Part shown: piece after piece, positions 34,631 to 46,293 of the stretch | Layout of the letters: each line of letters opens with the position of its first letter | Position numbering within the stretch: the stretch's first letter is position 1 | Source of the DNA: Bimastos eiseni | Lineage: Eukaryota > Annelida > Clitellata > Crassiclitellata > Lumbricidae | Assembly: GCA_959347315.1 (NCBI GenBank) | Contig: OY365806.1 | Location: forward strand, 28,768,834-28,832,833 | Length of the DNA: 64,000 nt | Direction of reading: 5' to 3' | The notes under the pieces: generated by a model | What the model saw: only the letters and a program-made list of their open reading frames with translations | Databases searched by the model: none | What the model was told of the DNA's origin: nothing | Position numbers and translations under genes: made by a program

Positions 34631-35122
34631 GGGGCCATCCATATATTGCGTACACAAAAATATCGGATTTTCGGACCCCCTTCCCTCTTGTTGCACCGCG
34701 TAGGCCTACATTTCATGGACCCCTCCCCATGCGTACGTACATTTGAGCTCTACCCCCCCTCATTGCAAAGCTTAATTAGCTAAGAACATCTACAAGACAT
34801 TGATTTTACCATAGGCTTTGTTAAGCATCATATTTAACAGCTTACATTTGTTAATAATTATGAAAAATTAAAACATTAACAACACTTGCAATTGAAACCG
34901 TTTTAGTGCTATTCCTAAAATTGATTAAGCATGAACATAGTCTGTGATTACATTTACAGTTATGATTTTCATATTCTGTATTGTGGACGTCATACTTAGA
35001 CAATTATATTTGCGTACGTACATATTTTCGGGACCCCTCCCCTACCATACGCACCCGTACGTAAAATGGCCTAAATTTGAAACCCCCTCCCCTCGCTGCG
35101 TACGTAATATGTGGACGGCCCC
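34631..35122. mobile_element. 492-bp TIR element with T-N-A flanks, Harbinger-like
   Basis: The inverted ends are GGGGCCATCCATATATTGCG and CGTAATATGTGGACGGCCCC. The flanks TGA and TAA fit a T-N-A target with one change. The ends are related to the element at 2695 (GGGGCCGT…). C-rich GGACCCCTCCCC patches and GTACGTAC palindromes lie inside. Confidence 0.6.
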
Positions 35123-35214
35123 TAATAGAATGGTATAGATTCGGCTGTAAGGCAATGTGATCAGACACCATCTGTTAGTATTGTATCGTTTAAAAACCTA
35201 CGACCAGTGGCGCG

Positions 35215-35470
35215 TTTATCTATAGGCGCACTAGGCGCGCGCCTAGAGCCCCCAAATCTCAGGGGGCCCCAAATGATGAAAACAATAAATACAAAATAGT
35301 ATCTATAAGGGGACCCCAAATGAATAAAACATTTCATATAATACGATATCTCATGGGCCCCCAAATGAATTTAAACATTTCATACAAATTAACATCTCAG
35401 GGGCCCCCGAATGATTGAGAACATTAAATACAAAATAACATCTAAGGGGCCCCCAAATGAATGAAAACAC
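35215..35470. mobile_element. hAT left end with GGGGCCCC subrepeats
   Basis: Starts CAGTGGCGCGTTTATC and contains the palindrome TAGGCGCGCGCCTA. Four diverged units of GGGGCCCCCAAATGAATGAA with a period near 60 bp follow. The right end was not found; another CAGTGGCG end follows at 35570. Confidence 0.5.
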
Positions 35471-35569
35471 GTTTGACATATCGCAGATATAATAAATTCT
35501 CTATTTTGCAGCAAAGCGTTCACGTGCCAAGTCTATTGTGGTAATTAATAATTGCTTTATTAATGTAAA

Positions 35570-37420
35570 CAGTGGCGCAACTAGATAAAAAAGTCGACCC
35601 GTACAATTCATCCAAATCCGCTGAGTTTTTGGGTGGGATGGGGGGGGGGAGGTTGGGGTGTAAGAATTGCTATTGAGTACAATCTCCACCATGACGACGC
35701 AGAAGACGGCCGCCAGATGGCGCTAAAGCGACCCGAGAGAGGAGGAAGCTGTTCACGCTACGCCTGTCAAGTGAAGTAAATTCGAAGTATAATCAGAATA
35801 TATAGCTCGGGAGACGCTGACCAAAACCGCTTAGCGCAAGGGAGGGAGAGACGATTAACCAAACTTCAGATCGCCTGTCAATCTCGAGAAGTTTGAATGA
35901 ACGACGCCCGGAAACGATGAGGCGTGGATGGAAGGATGGAGCGAGCATCCAATGGGCGAACAAGGGAGGAGCTGGGACGTCTGAGGGACAGGAACATATA
36001 CGGGGGGGAAGTGGGGGGGGGGGGGGCGAACGGATGACTGTAACCTGCCTTCATTAATCAACACAACCGCTCGAGTCGTCACAATCTCTTCTATATCCGC
36101 TAGCAATTGTTTCGTGTTTTGAATTGAATCAGTAAGTTTCCGTCATCATGGCAAATTTTTTTCCCTGTTCACTCGCTGGTAAAGCGGAAATGTTACGTAT
36201 CGGACCAAGGAAATTTGAAGGACCTTTTCCGAAAAACAGAACAATCGATCGTTTAAGAATTCTTGGTATGACAGATTTATGTGGCTGGATTACAGTGAGG
36301 AAAATGACGAGGCTCAATGTTTCTACTGCAAGCTGCTAAAGCCATCTGTTGGAAAAAATGATGAATTCAAGCTTGAAACAGTTAATAGCTGAAAAAAGTT
36401 TTTAGAAAAAGCAAAAAAACACGAAGTGTCAGCAGATCACATACGCTGCTACAATGATGTCAACAGCATAATTATTTCAAGCGAAAACTGTGAAGACACT
36501 GTTCGAGAATAACTAGTCAAATGCAGTGACTTAGAAAAGGAACGAAACAGAAAAGGCATTAAAATAATGTTTTCTGTCGTTCGATGGCTTGCGACACAGA
36601 ACATATCCTTTCGCGGACACGCAGAAGTTGACGGAAATGTTCACAGCTTTCTGCATACCTTTAGAGACTTTAGACCAGATCTTGATAAATTCATGTCTGC
36701 ATGTCCAAAAAATGCAACATATATGACTTGGAAAATTCAAAACGATTTTATTCAGATGATTGATAATCTAGTCATGTATGAAATACTCCAGCCCATAATC
36801 CAGAAAAAGAAGCCGTATAGTGTTATAATGGACGAAACGACAGATTCAAGCACAAAAACGCAGGTCGCAATCAGCATTAGCCATACAAATGATAGCATTG
36901 GTGTCCCGGAAGAGAATCTGATTGCTATGATTGAGTCGCAATCATCAACTGGAGAGGCACTGTCAGATATACTTCTGGATGTACTACAGCAATTGGGGTT
37001 GGATCTAAACAATTTGGTTGGTCAAGGATATGACGGTGGTTCAAATATGAGAGGGGACATTCAGGACGTGCAAGGTCGAATCAGAGCAAAATGTCCAAAA
37101 GCATTGTATACCTGGTGTTGGTCACACAATCTACAGCTTGTGATGAGTCATGCAGCTGATGGCAGTTTGTCATTTGGAACTAAGGGAGTTATTTCGATAT
37201 ACAAAAATTCAGCCAGCGTTGCATTATATGCTGGACATTGCCCAAGTCCTGCCAGTCACATCGTGTTCTGCAGAACGAGCATTCTCTAGGCTTCGTCTCA
37301 TAAAAAGTCATTTGAGAACAACTATGTCTGCCACACGATTGCAAAGTCTACTGAGAATATCTGCTAACAAGGTGACGGCATCGGCTATACCACTGGATAA
37401 ACTGCTTAGCTAATTTACGA
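35570..37420 (+). mobile_element. ZMYM-type hAT transposon, internally deleted
   Basis: Begins with CAGTGGCGCAACTAG, the same start as the hAT ends at 35215, 43931 and 63838. It contains the decayed transposase at 36200-37413. The right terminus and target duplication were not identified, so the end is set at the last transposase codon. Confidence 0.5.
36200..37413 (+). pseudogene. hAT transposase with TTF zinc finger, DUF4371 and dimerisation domain, broken
   Basis: A TTF-type finger segment (WYDRFMWLDYSEENDEAQCF, then YC) is followed by a stop in place of a conserved Trp (about 36388) and another stop (about 36510). The main frame (36567-37289) holds the catalytic-core motifs MDETTDSSTKTQVAISI, GQGYDGGSNMRG and WCWSHNLQLV, which belong to the DUF4371/ZMYM1-like hAT group. 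A frame change near 37170 leads directly to the C-terminal dimerisation domain (VLPVTSCSAERAFSRLRLIK, then SHLRTTM). The part normally between these blocks is missing, so the copy has an internal deletion. Confidence 0.85.
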
Positions 37421-37992
37421 AAACAGAAAGAAGAATTATTTTTTAAAGGATTTTGATTTGAATAACTAACTTTTCAAAGAGCCAAAAGGTAGGCTTACAG
37501 GCGAAATATCGATTTGTCAAAGAAATCCTTATCCAGAGATAGATTTTTCAGTTTTTCTTGGTCGCAATTGTGGACCAAGTTTTCTTAAATGTAATAATAG
37601 TTTAACATTGATCTGACTTCCTTGTGACTCCTATAATCTGATAGTAGTGACCAAATTTACGACACTCAGTCTGGTGTTACCTCTCTTTTAATTTTAATAA
37701 CAAGTATGTGTTTAGCTAGTATTCCAGCCAGGTATGCAAAAGTTGATGTTTATGGTTTAACTTAAGTCTGTTGTTATCACATGACTGCTTTGCAATTTCT
37801 AACATTGTGTGTATATATTAGCCTATGTCCTAATAAGTATCGTTAGTTTTTGTGATCGCATTATTAATTTCATTTGATAGTAGCTTATGTGTGAGTTTAG
37901 CTAGTATTCCAGTCAGTAAATACAGTACGACCTTAAACATACGACTAAAGCAATACAAAAAACCAAACCACAGACTGCCTAATTAATAGTAT
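37421..37992. other. AT-rich flank between hAT remnant and LTR
   Basis: No gene or recognisable terminal repeat. TAGCTAGTATTCCAG occurs twice (37714 and 37896), a short direct repeat of unknown meaning. Confidence 0.35.
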
Positions 37993-38595
37993 TGTAACCG
38001 TGATTATTCTGAACATTACATTACAATAGATAGGCTTGAATAATATATATAGAGATCATTATTATACATTCAGTTTAGCAGAACATTCGCTAATACAGAC
38101 AGGATGGGTTCTGTCAATCACTCACATAGGCTCTAGTGTAACTAACATTTACAGTCAGCCCTCATTGCTAGAGTGGTCAGTAGCTGACCCTTGAGTGGTC
38201 AGTAGCTGACCAATCAAAGTAGTCTGTTTTAGGATAGGCCAGGTTTCCTCTTTGGCCGAGGAAAGTGACTTATAAGCTGTAACACTGTTAGGAACTTTGC
38301 AGTCTGACTTCCGAAGAACTCTAGTTATCTTTGTCAGGCTCGTCAACTCGCATCATCTTAGGGTTTGGACATTATCATCTCACCCATACTCGTATTAGTA
38401 AGTATATGTAACAGTTATGTATTAGTCATAATCATTATATATATATTATTATTATATCTACTCTGTATTTAATAAAGATAGTTTGTATCCGAATTGTCTC
38501 TTCATGTGTAGCTAGTTTCCCTAATGTAATCAAACTTACTAATCATCTAATATAATAGCAGAGATAGTTTAAGTAACGCCCACAGAGTTCTTACA
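37993..38595 (+). mobile_element. 603-bp LTR with adjacent primer-binding-like site
   Basis: Starts TGTAACCGTGATTATTCTG and ends AGAGTTCTTACA. Immediately after it is TGGTGGACAAGCCGGGGTA, placed where a tRNA primer-binding site belongs. A polyadenylation signal AATAAA lies at 38471. The same LTR family occurs on the minus strand at 54160-54780. No gag-pol frame follows, and a second LTR in the same orientation was not found. It is therefore a 5' LTR remnant with part of the leader (38596 to about 38880). Confidence 0.75.
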
Positions 38596-38888
38596 TGGTG
38601 GACAAGCCGGGGTACGATTTGTACAATTTTTTCCTTTCTTGAGTCTCACTTTCTCATCTTCATAGCGTCATCAGCTGCCACCAACTATTCCACTCGGGGC
38701 GCCGTGAGAGTAGGCCTAAGCATAGCTTTCGCGAAGCACGCAAATCATCTTCATTAATTTCTTCTCATTCACATCATTTAGCTTAGAATCGCATCGTTAG
38801 TATCGCGCACGTTATATCTGTATGTATTAAGTAGCCTGTAAAGTTATCTATCCGCTGCCGTCGCGGGTTCATTTTCATTACTTAATCT

Positions 38889-39013
38889 ACAGCGGCGACC
38901 GCATATCATTCAGCAATTTCTACGGCAATGGCCGTCAATGAATAATCAGAAGAAAACTATATATATATATATATATATATGCGACAATGGCCTATATATA
39001 GTTTTCTTCTGAT

Positions 39014-39057
<44 letters not shown>

Positions 39058-39121
39058 TTCTTCTGATTATTCATTGACGGCCATTGCCGTAGAAATTGCT
39101 GAATGATATGCGGTCGCCGCT
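38889..39121. repeat. Palindrome with 75-bp arms and TA-repeat centre
   Basis: The left arm (from AGCGGCGACCGCATATC at 38891) and right arm (ending GATATGCGGTCGCCGCT) are near-perfect complements. The centre holds (TA)n and a third copy of TATAGTTTTCTTCTGATTAT. It could form a cruciform or be a foldback assembly artefact. Confidence 0.8.
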
Positions 39122-41985
39122 ATCATATATATATATATATCAGCAGCCCCCAATTCGATTATATACAAACGACAATAGGTAGCGTTTCACACGCGCATTT
39201 TTTTTATTATCACTTAGACCTGATGTCGTTGTACAATCAACAGCAACAGGCTTAATACTAAGTATCTGTACTAGCCCTTACATCATCGCAGCTGAAGTCA
39301 AGTCAACATCAGTAACTCATACAACGACGTCATAGCCCGTCACAGGCACATCAAACCCGACAGTTAGCCAACGCTAGACTTGTCTATTCACTCTGGTGCA
39401 ATCTGCAGTATCAAGCAGGTTTTTACTTAGGTGCAACAACTGCAAAAGCATTGAACGAGCAACTTAATTACTGTTTGTAGGCTTATAGCTGGAGAGCTTA
39501 CGAAAATGATGGGACGGACCTTCCACTTCCGTCATTCAAATGCTCGTCCAATTGAAACAAAGGACACGCCCACCACAGATTCAGCTGGGACAGAGAGAGC
39601 GAAGCGATTTTCATACGGATCTGAGTCTTTGCGACGATATAATATAGGACATACAATAGATTTAGAGCAATTATACATGTGTAATTATTTCAACAGGAGA
39701 GGCGGCAGACCCTCGAAAATAATTTTATATCAACATAATCTATGTCGACCGTAACGCCATTGTCATAAGCCGTCGTTCAACTCTGGATCAATAGGCCTAA
39801 TCCATCCCACCAGCGCCAGAAGGAGCCAAACGTGGTTTGGTTTTATCATCAGAGAAGAAGACTAAGCAGAAAGAAATCGTTACCCAAAAGGTAAATATAA
39901 TTAGTCATTGCACTATATCTGTGCAGCGTCATGACCTATATCGATGCTTTGCGGGTCATTCGTTATTCTCATCATGATCGTCGTCGACGTCACCTCATCT
40001 TCATCATCGTTGTCATCATCATCGCGTCATAAGGTAGCGCCGTATAGAGTAAGATAATGATAATAATAATAATTCTAATAACGGTAATGATAATAACAAT
40101 GATAACTATGATGAGACAACAGCGCAACCACGACAATCTAACGAGAGGATGTTTTGAAGGCCTGCTCTAGCAAACAGACACACGCTTCCAGGCGTAGAAG
40201 CAGAGAGGCAAGAAGGCATGTTGTCAAAAGACAGAGAAACTATATATAGACCTCAATGGTGAACTAAATGCTAAGTGTACCGTCGGCGCACAACAGAGAT
40301 AGTTTCGCTGGGCAACACAATCGATCGACGAACGAGCGGAACTACATGAAAGACATTTGTCGCTACCAGTCGATCGATCGTCCGCATGCATACGACTTAC
40401 TTGCATGCTTCGTCGATTACTATGCTGTTGACACTTTGACTCTTACGATCTGCATGGTCTGTGAACACATAAAAATTCACAACATACGTGTGGTTCTGTA
40501 ACAAAAGCCTCAACGGTGAGAAGTTATTTGACGCTTACTTGGCGTTTATTTGACGCTGTATTTGTTGTTCTGTTCGTTCGTTCGTTCTTTTAATTTTTTT
40601 CTCAACCTCTACTTTATACGTTGCCTTGCTTCCAATCGTAGACCGACGGTCGGGGTAGGTTTTGGGTGGTTACGTCTCTGTATTCCTGATAGATCTCTAA
40701 TAGTCTCCTTCGACAGATCTGTCGTTTTCTTCCGGTGGCTGTCAATCAATCGAGCTGTCGCTGGCTTGGATTTGAAGATATTTTCCTGTACTTTGTCTCT
40801 TTAGTCTTCACTCACTACATTTCCCGCATTTCTACAATGTTGCTTTCGGCCGAGTTTGATAAGCGTATCCTTGGACGAGTCAACACTCCTGCTTCCGGTT
40901 GGTTGATCTTCTCTTCCCCGCCTGTTCCTGATCCTTCGAGCGAGTGTTGATGGGCGTATCCTTCTTCCGTTTTCCTGACGTACCTCTTCACGTTGTTGAT
41001 TTCTCTATTTGACGTCAGGTTGGCTTGCCCGTCTCCGGATCCCACACGATTCAGAGACAGTCGTGCTTGGTTACTGACCGACCGCCTTAGGATCAAGAGG
41101 GCCGTGTCGGGTGAAGCTTCCTCGCCTAGCCTCGCCTCGCCTCGAAGTACTTCGGATCTAATTATTATCTACGTCGTCGATTGATGGCCACTCGAACGAC
41201 GCTATAAGAGAGGGCTCGGTCGATATAGTATTTGTCGACTTTATAACTGTACATGCGGTCGTATACAATTACCACAATAGCAGTTGTCTGGCATGGCGTG
41301 GGGTTATTCGCCGATTCGTCTTCTGATCAATCATCTCTAAACGTGAGTGGGCAGTCGGACGGAAGATGTGGCTGCGGATTTGTTCCTGTATTCAACATAG
41401 TCAGTTCAAAAAGGTAAAAGGATAGACTCCAGTCTTCGTTATCGACAGGACTCGCTCTGAAATGTTGTCTTGCACAATAACTTTTAAGCCTTGAGAGTTA
41501 CAAGAGTGGCGCTAAATAAGTTCTTAGATTATATTTACGATAAAGTACAAATAAACGCCCATAAGATATTTGAAATAGTATATTGGTGAAAACTGCGAAT
41601 AAGTGTATGGCTGGGTGTTCTGAAAACTTCTGATTGGGCCTTCGCCAACACGTTCTAGGACATCTGGTGCTGTATGCGACGAAATTCACATCAACGTGAT
41701 TTACTGTTCGTCTGTTTATCATGGTGCAGAGAGAACATGTAGTGAGCCTTTGGACTTCTAGGCAGGTGTACATGCGCACGCAGTTATCAATACCGGTAAG
41801 CTATTCTTCAATCTGTTCATTTCGCAACCCTTTCTCCGACTGACGAGATAATTATCGCTGCTCTCCCTTTCACTGTCTTCAATTCAATAGAAGATTCAGC
41901 CATGCGTTCAATTTAATTCACTCAGAAAATTTGACGGGCTACTATAGAATTGCCTAATATCATTGTATTTGGCCCCCATCATATA
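39122..41985. other. GC-richer stretch with possible but unproven exons
   Basis: Short open frames (39506-39754, 40268-40501, 40550-40804, 40815-41096) have no recognisable motif. A segment at 39812-39890 has an acceptor-like CATCCCACCAG and a consensus donor AAG|GTAAAT. It could encode PEGAKRGLVLSSEKKTKQKE. CGTC/CATC microsatellites lie at 39972-40025, and TCGATCGATCG words at 40320-40380. Confidence 0.3.
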
Positions 41986-41989
41986 ATTT

Positions 41990-42510
41990 GTAAAGCGCCA
42001 TAATAGTCTGCCAGATATAAAAAAAGCTATAGATGTAACTTGTGACAAGCCAGTTTTTGTTTTTTTAATTAGAAAATAAATATTTTGGAGGAAGACCCAG
42101 TTGCTGTTTGATCACAATATTGGGAACTTTAAATTAGATGTGCGCAGAGTGAGGTATATCTAATGAAATTTAATCAGCCATAAATGTAGAGATGTGACGA
42201 GAGAAATTATGCCATAGTCGATGGATTGATATGTATGTTGCTGGTAATTCACAGTTCTTCTGTTCAAAATTTATTTAAAGAAAACTGCGACATGTAAGGC
42301 GGATGTAGGCCCTAAACTGTACAATTTACCGTAAGTTAATATTAACTCGACTCTAACTCCCTTGTTTTCTGACGAGATTTAATTCTCCTCTCAGACTCTT
42401 TGGTTCACTCAGAGGACTTATATAGCGCCCTTCAGGATTAGTCAGCCAGATATAAAAAAACCTAGAAGAAATTTGTGACAAGCCAGTTTTTGTTTTTTTA
42501 GTTAGGTAAT
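41990..42510. repeat. Dispersed repeat, copy with direct-repeat ends
   Basis: A block with CCAGATATAAAAAAA and TTGTGACAAGCCAGTTTTTG occurs at 42013-42066 and again at 42446-42500. Between them are GCCATAAATGTAGAGATG and ACAGTTCTTCTGTTCAA. The same order recurs at 61560-62160, so this is one dispersed family. Confidence 0.6.
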
Positions 42511-42520
42511 AACCTGCAGT

Positions 42521-43164
42521 AAAACATAATAAAACCTACCTTGTGCACAATGCAGAGAAATTTCTGAAAATCAAAAAATAGCCCCAAAATAGCCCATGCA
42601 TGAAAATAACACATTTTGAGCTGTAGCTCTGTGTAAAGTTGGCATATTTATACGACAAGTGTTACTGAGGAATGCAGACAATGAGAAGGAGGATGAGTGG
42701 ATAATTGAGGCTGCAGAAAAACTATTGCATGGTAGCCTACCATACATGCATGTGATGCGCAGTTTGTCCATGAAAGTTACCCGCTGAACACCACTATGTT
42801 GACAGCAGGGTGAGACAAGTCAGTAACTGTTGATGTAGATTGTAGATTCGGGTGATTTAGTTCCACCATATGACAAATCCATTGAAGTTAGTTTGGAAAA
42901 ATCCAACTATAGTGCTTTTGGTTAGGTTTCAATTTAAAGATTACCTACGCTGAGTGTTGGGAACTTTGTGTTTGGTAGAAGAACACAGATTTTGGATTGT
43001 ACGCCTTAAAATATACCATTTGTTGAACTGCGGGGCCCGCATACATTGCCAGTGTAACAGACCGTTCAGACAGATCGTTCCTCCTTTCCTCCCTCGACAT
43101 CCTCCTTGCCTCGATGGGACGATGTCGAAGGAGGGAGGCAGGGACGATGTCATATACATGACGA

Positions 43165-43165
<1 letters not shown>
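42521..43165. other. Upstream flank of the two-exon gene
   Basis: No coding feature. A GGAGGGAGG/CCTCCCTC inverted repeat lies at 43088-43140, around GATGTCGAAGG. Confidence 0.4.

Positions 43166-43203
<38 letters not shown>
43166..43203. repeat. (AT)n microsatellite
   Basis: An uninterrupted AT dinucleotide run between CGATGAT and AAGCG. Confidence 0.95.
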
Positions 43204-43205
<2 letters not shown>

Positions 43206-43324
43206 CGTTCTTGAAAATTTATCTTGTTACTGCGAGTAACGACATCAGTCAATGCCTTTTTATGCACACAATTGATCTATTTAGACCCCTATCAATCGCC
43301 CATGCACGAGCTTTATGACATGCA

Positions 43325-43340
43325 GCCAATTATATAGCTG
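43325..43340 (+). promoter_or_regulatory. CCAAT and TATA-like elements before the small gene
   Basis: CCAAT and an immediately following TTATATAG lie about 30 bp before the ATG at 43366. The spacing is short for a start site plus leader, so the assignment is tentative. Confidence 0.3.
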
Positions 43341-43365
43341 TGTTATATGTACACACAGTTGGAAA

Positions 43366-45661
43366 ATGGCGTTGACAATCGTTAACAAATCAACGCTGTT
43401 GGTGGTAACGAATCCATTGCAACCAACGGCTGATGCGGAAGTTAGTTTCATCCCATTCGACGTAGAATGGATGGAAATTCTTAACCAGGACGATTACGGG
43501 GTTTTTCAACGGGATCTTGAACAACACTTGCCAGAAGAAAGCGCCGACTGGACGCAGGAAATACCACTGAGGGAGGAAGATGGTGCTGGAGATGCAGATA
43601 TGGGAAGAACAGAGGCAGGGAGGTGAGCATTCAGGGCAGGGATATTGACCATGCGATTAGATTAATATATACAAGGTTGCTCAATAAAAAAATACCCCAA
43701 CAGAAGAAATGCAATTTCTCAACAACCAATAAAGATGCCTTTACCAAACTTTTAAGATTTACAGAGGAAAGATTTACGAACAAACCCTGGAAATTTGATC
43801 AAAGACTTTTCATTCCTTTAAATATTACAGCTGTCTAAATTTAAAATTCCGTACTTTTACAGTGACGCAGAAAAAAAGGGACAGGCACTTGTAATTATCA
43901 ATGTCAAATAACACCACCTTTATTTGCAAACAGTGGCGGTTCCGCAGAGGGGCCATGGCCACCCCAACTGAGCTTGTGCCCCCCCCACTAGCCCCCAGAT
44001 TTTATCCGGAAGTGCTGCGAAATATTATTATGGTGTCATTTAGATTTAATATTTACCTGCTTAGAAATGATGCATGATGAAATTCAGAATTATATTTTTA
44101 TCAGGGCATTCTCAAAGGCACGAAGTACTAAATTTCATAACGAAATCTCAAGTTATTTTTTCTGGACATTCTCACAGAATCATTTACTTACTTGCTTTGA
44201 ATTCTTAGAAATAAATATGGTCAGAGAAGAGGTCAAGGAATCTATATAGTTTTCAATCCTTGTTGATGGGACAAAGGATATTAGGCACATAAAGATCTAT
44301 TCTTTGTAATACGATTTTTTGCCAACAGGAGAGTGAATGAATATCTTCAAGATTTCAAATCAGCAATCGGATTAGATGCAAAGTAAATGTCATGGCTTAT
44401 TTTAGATGCTATTAAGTCAGTTGGGACAAACATAAGTTCAGGTTTAGTTGGTCAAGGTTATAAGGGTGCTAGTGTAATGAGCAGTGTTAATAAGAGTGTC
44501 CAGCAGTTGGAAGGCAGTTGGAGGGCACTGGCCATTTATATCCATTGCCGCACACTTTAATTGAATGTAATTTTAGTTAATGAACCTATTCCAGAAGCTA
44601 GAGATAGCTAGAAGCTAGTGAGTTACATTGTACATCCTAGGGATCCGGTGTAAAGACTTAAAGTTATCCCCCATTTCAGGTTAACCCCCGTAATCTGAAA
44701 TCGATTTCAGATTACCCCCTCCGTGTTCACGTTACCCCCTCTCTGAATGAATCAAAATGTTAAGTTGTTATGCTTTCAACTAATGATAACCAGTCTGTTT
44801 AATAAAACACGTAACACATAACGAAACAAGGCTAGTTTTAGCGTGTGAAAAATAATATATAAAATCAAAGAAATGTAAAATGTGTGAAATCAGCAATAGG
44901 CTACACGAGATCAAAGTGCATCACATTGCAGCATACAAACATAAGATAATAAAGATTTAGCCTAAATGGTGAAGAAATTAGTGTAATTACAACATAAATA
45001 TACAACAACTAGGGATATAACTTTTGACTTGATAATTCAATTCTCTACTTAACTCATCAAAAGTAACAAGAAGACTTAGCAAATGCTGCAAGTTCAAAGT
45101 GGTGGTTTGCTCTCTTTGTGGTCTGATGGTCATTATTCTTTCACTTACTAGTTCCCATCCGCTGGTCACTTAAATTCGTGCAATATGATTGTGGGCATAA
45201 TTATAGTCATTATTAGCCAAGTGGCTTAGTTAAAACTTAATAGAACTATAATGATGCCTGGCTGAAAACACAACTGAAATGAGATACTATGTTAGTGCTA
45301 TAGATGTGGCTATTTTTGAATACGACATTACAAAATACGCTGAATACATACATACATGTATGCATGCATGCATGCATACGTACATACATGCATACAAACA
45401 TACATGCATACACACACATACACACATACATACACACATATACATGCACACACATTTGCTTATTTATAGAGCATGAACATTGTATGTGTGACGTTTGTGA
45501 AATTCTTCTGTAGACTTCTGGTTCACCCAACGGATGATCAACGACCTCTTGAACTCGAATCGGTCTCTGTAGAAAACTACGATCCTAATGACGATGGCTA
45601 CGATGGAATTTATTCAGACGATCAGAGAGATGACATATTAGGTTTCAGTCGTTTGTCGTGA
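43366..45661 (+). CDS. Novel acidic 134-aa protein, two exons (43366-43622, 45514-45661)
   Basis: Exon 1 starts at ATG 43366 (context GGAAAATGG) and encodes 85 residues: a hydrophobic N-terminal part (MALTIVNKSTLLVVTNPLQP), then VEWMEILNQDDYGVFQRDLE and an acidic end. It breaks at AG|GTGAGC, a strong donor. Exon 2 follows the acceptor AATTCTTCTGTAG. It supplies the one base needed to finish the split Arg codon and runs through LLVHPTDDQRPLELESVSVE and NYDPNDDGYDGIYSDD to a TGA at 45659. The joined frame is exactly 405 bp. The product is strongly acidic, has no clear transmembrane segment and matches no family that I recognise. A decayed hAT copy lies in the intron. Extra exons may exist on either side, and expression is untested. 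Confidence 0.45.
43931..44640 (+). pseudogene. Decayed ZMYM/DUF4371 hAT copy
   Basis: Starts CAGTGGCGGTTCCGC, a hAT end. Broken plus-strand frames then give MMHDEIQNYIF, MVREEVKESI, LVDGTKDIRHIK and GLVGQGYKGASVMSSVNKSV. These are the ordered motifs of DUF4371 hAT transposases, with several stops and frame changes. It lies within the intron of the two-exon gene. The terminal inverted end was not found. Confidence 0.7.
44651..44750. repeat. C-rich TTACCCCC subrepeats with a 24-bp palindrome
   Basis: Begins CCGGTGTAAAGAC, like the CCGGTGTAG ends of the big foldback element. It then has four spaced copies of GTTAYCCCCC or ATTACCCCC. The centre holds a perfect 24-bp palindrome at 44691-44714 (TAATCTGAAATC and its complement). 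It may be one arm of a related foldback element; a second arm was not found. Confidence 0.45.
45342..45455. repeat. CATA/CACA-rich microsatellite
   Basis: CATACATGCATGCATG and CACACATA units, just before exon 2 of the two-exon gene. Confidence 0.85.
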
Positions 45662-45837
45662 TTTTTTTTCTCCTATTTGTCTTGTATACATTGCATATGC
45701 AGATTAACCCAATTAGTGGCTCTAGCGGTTCGCTTTATATCCGTTCACTGTGTACATGACACATGACACATGTATGTATATAATTATTGCGTCAGTCGTT
45801 TGGCTAAACAGGCGTCGGTCATTAACCCCTTGCATGC

Positions 45838-46018
45838 ATGGTTAAATGTATGGTAAAATATATGGTAAAATATATGGTAAAATATATGGTAAAATATATG
45901 GTAAAATATATGGTAAAATATATGGTAAAATATATGGTTAGATGTATGGTTAAATATATGATTAAATGCATGGTTAAATATATGGTTAAATATATGGTTA
46001 AATGTATGGTTAAATATG
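45838..46018. repeat. 12-bp satellite, forward arm
   Basis: About 15 units of ATGGTAAAATAT or ATGGTTAAATAT. It faces an inverted array at 46078-46293 across 60 bp of unique sequence. Confidence 0.95.
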
Positions 46019-46077
46019 GCATCTTCTTTCTCGGTCATATATGTGCGAATCATATACAACACACGTATACGCTTATA

Positions 46078-46293
46078 TTTAACCATATATTTAACCATAT
46101 ATTTAACCATATATTTAACCATATATTTTACCATATATTTTACCATATATTTTACCATATATTTTACCATATATTTTACCATACATTTAACCATATATAT
46201 TACCATATATTTAACCATATATTTAACCATATATTTAACCATACATTTAACCATACATTTAACCATGTATTTAACCATATATTTAACCATATA
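46078..46293. repeat. 12-bp satellite, inverted arm
   Basis: About 18 units of ATATTTAACCAT or ATATTTTACCAT, the reverse complement of the forward arm. Both arms contain a run of the TTTTACC subtype and a run of the TTTAACC subtype. Confidence 0.95.
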
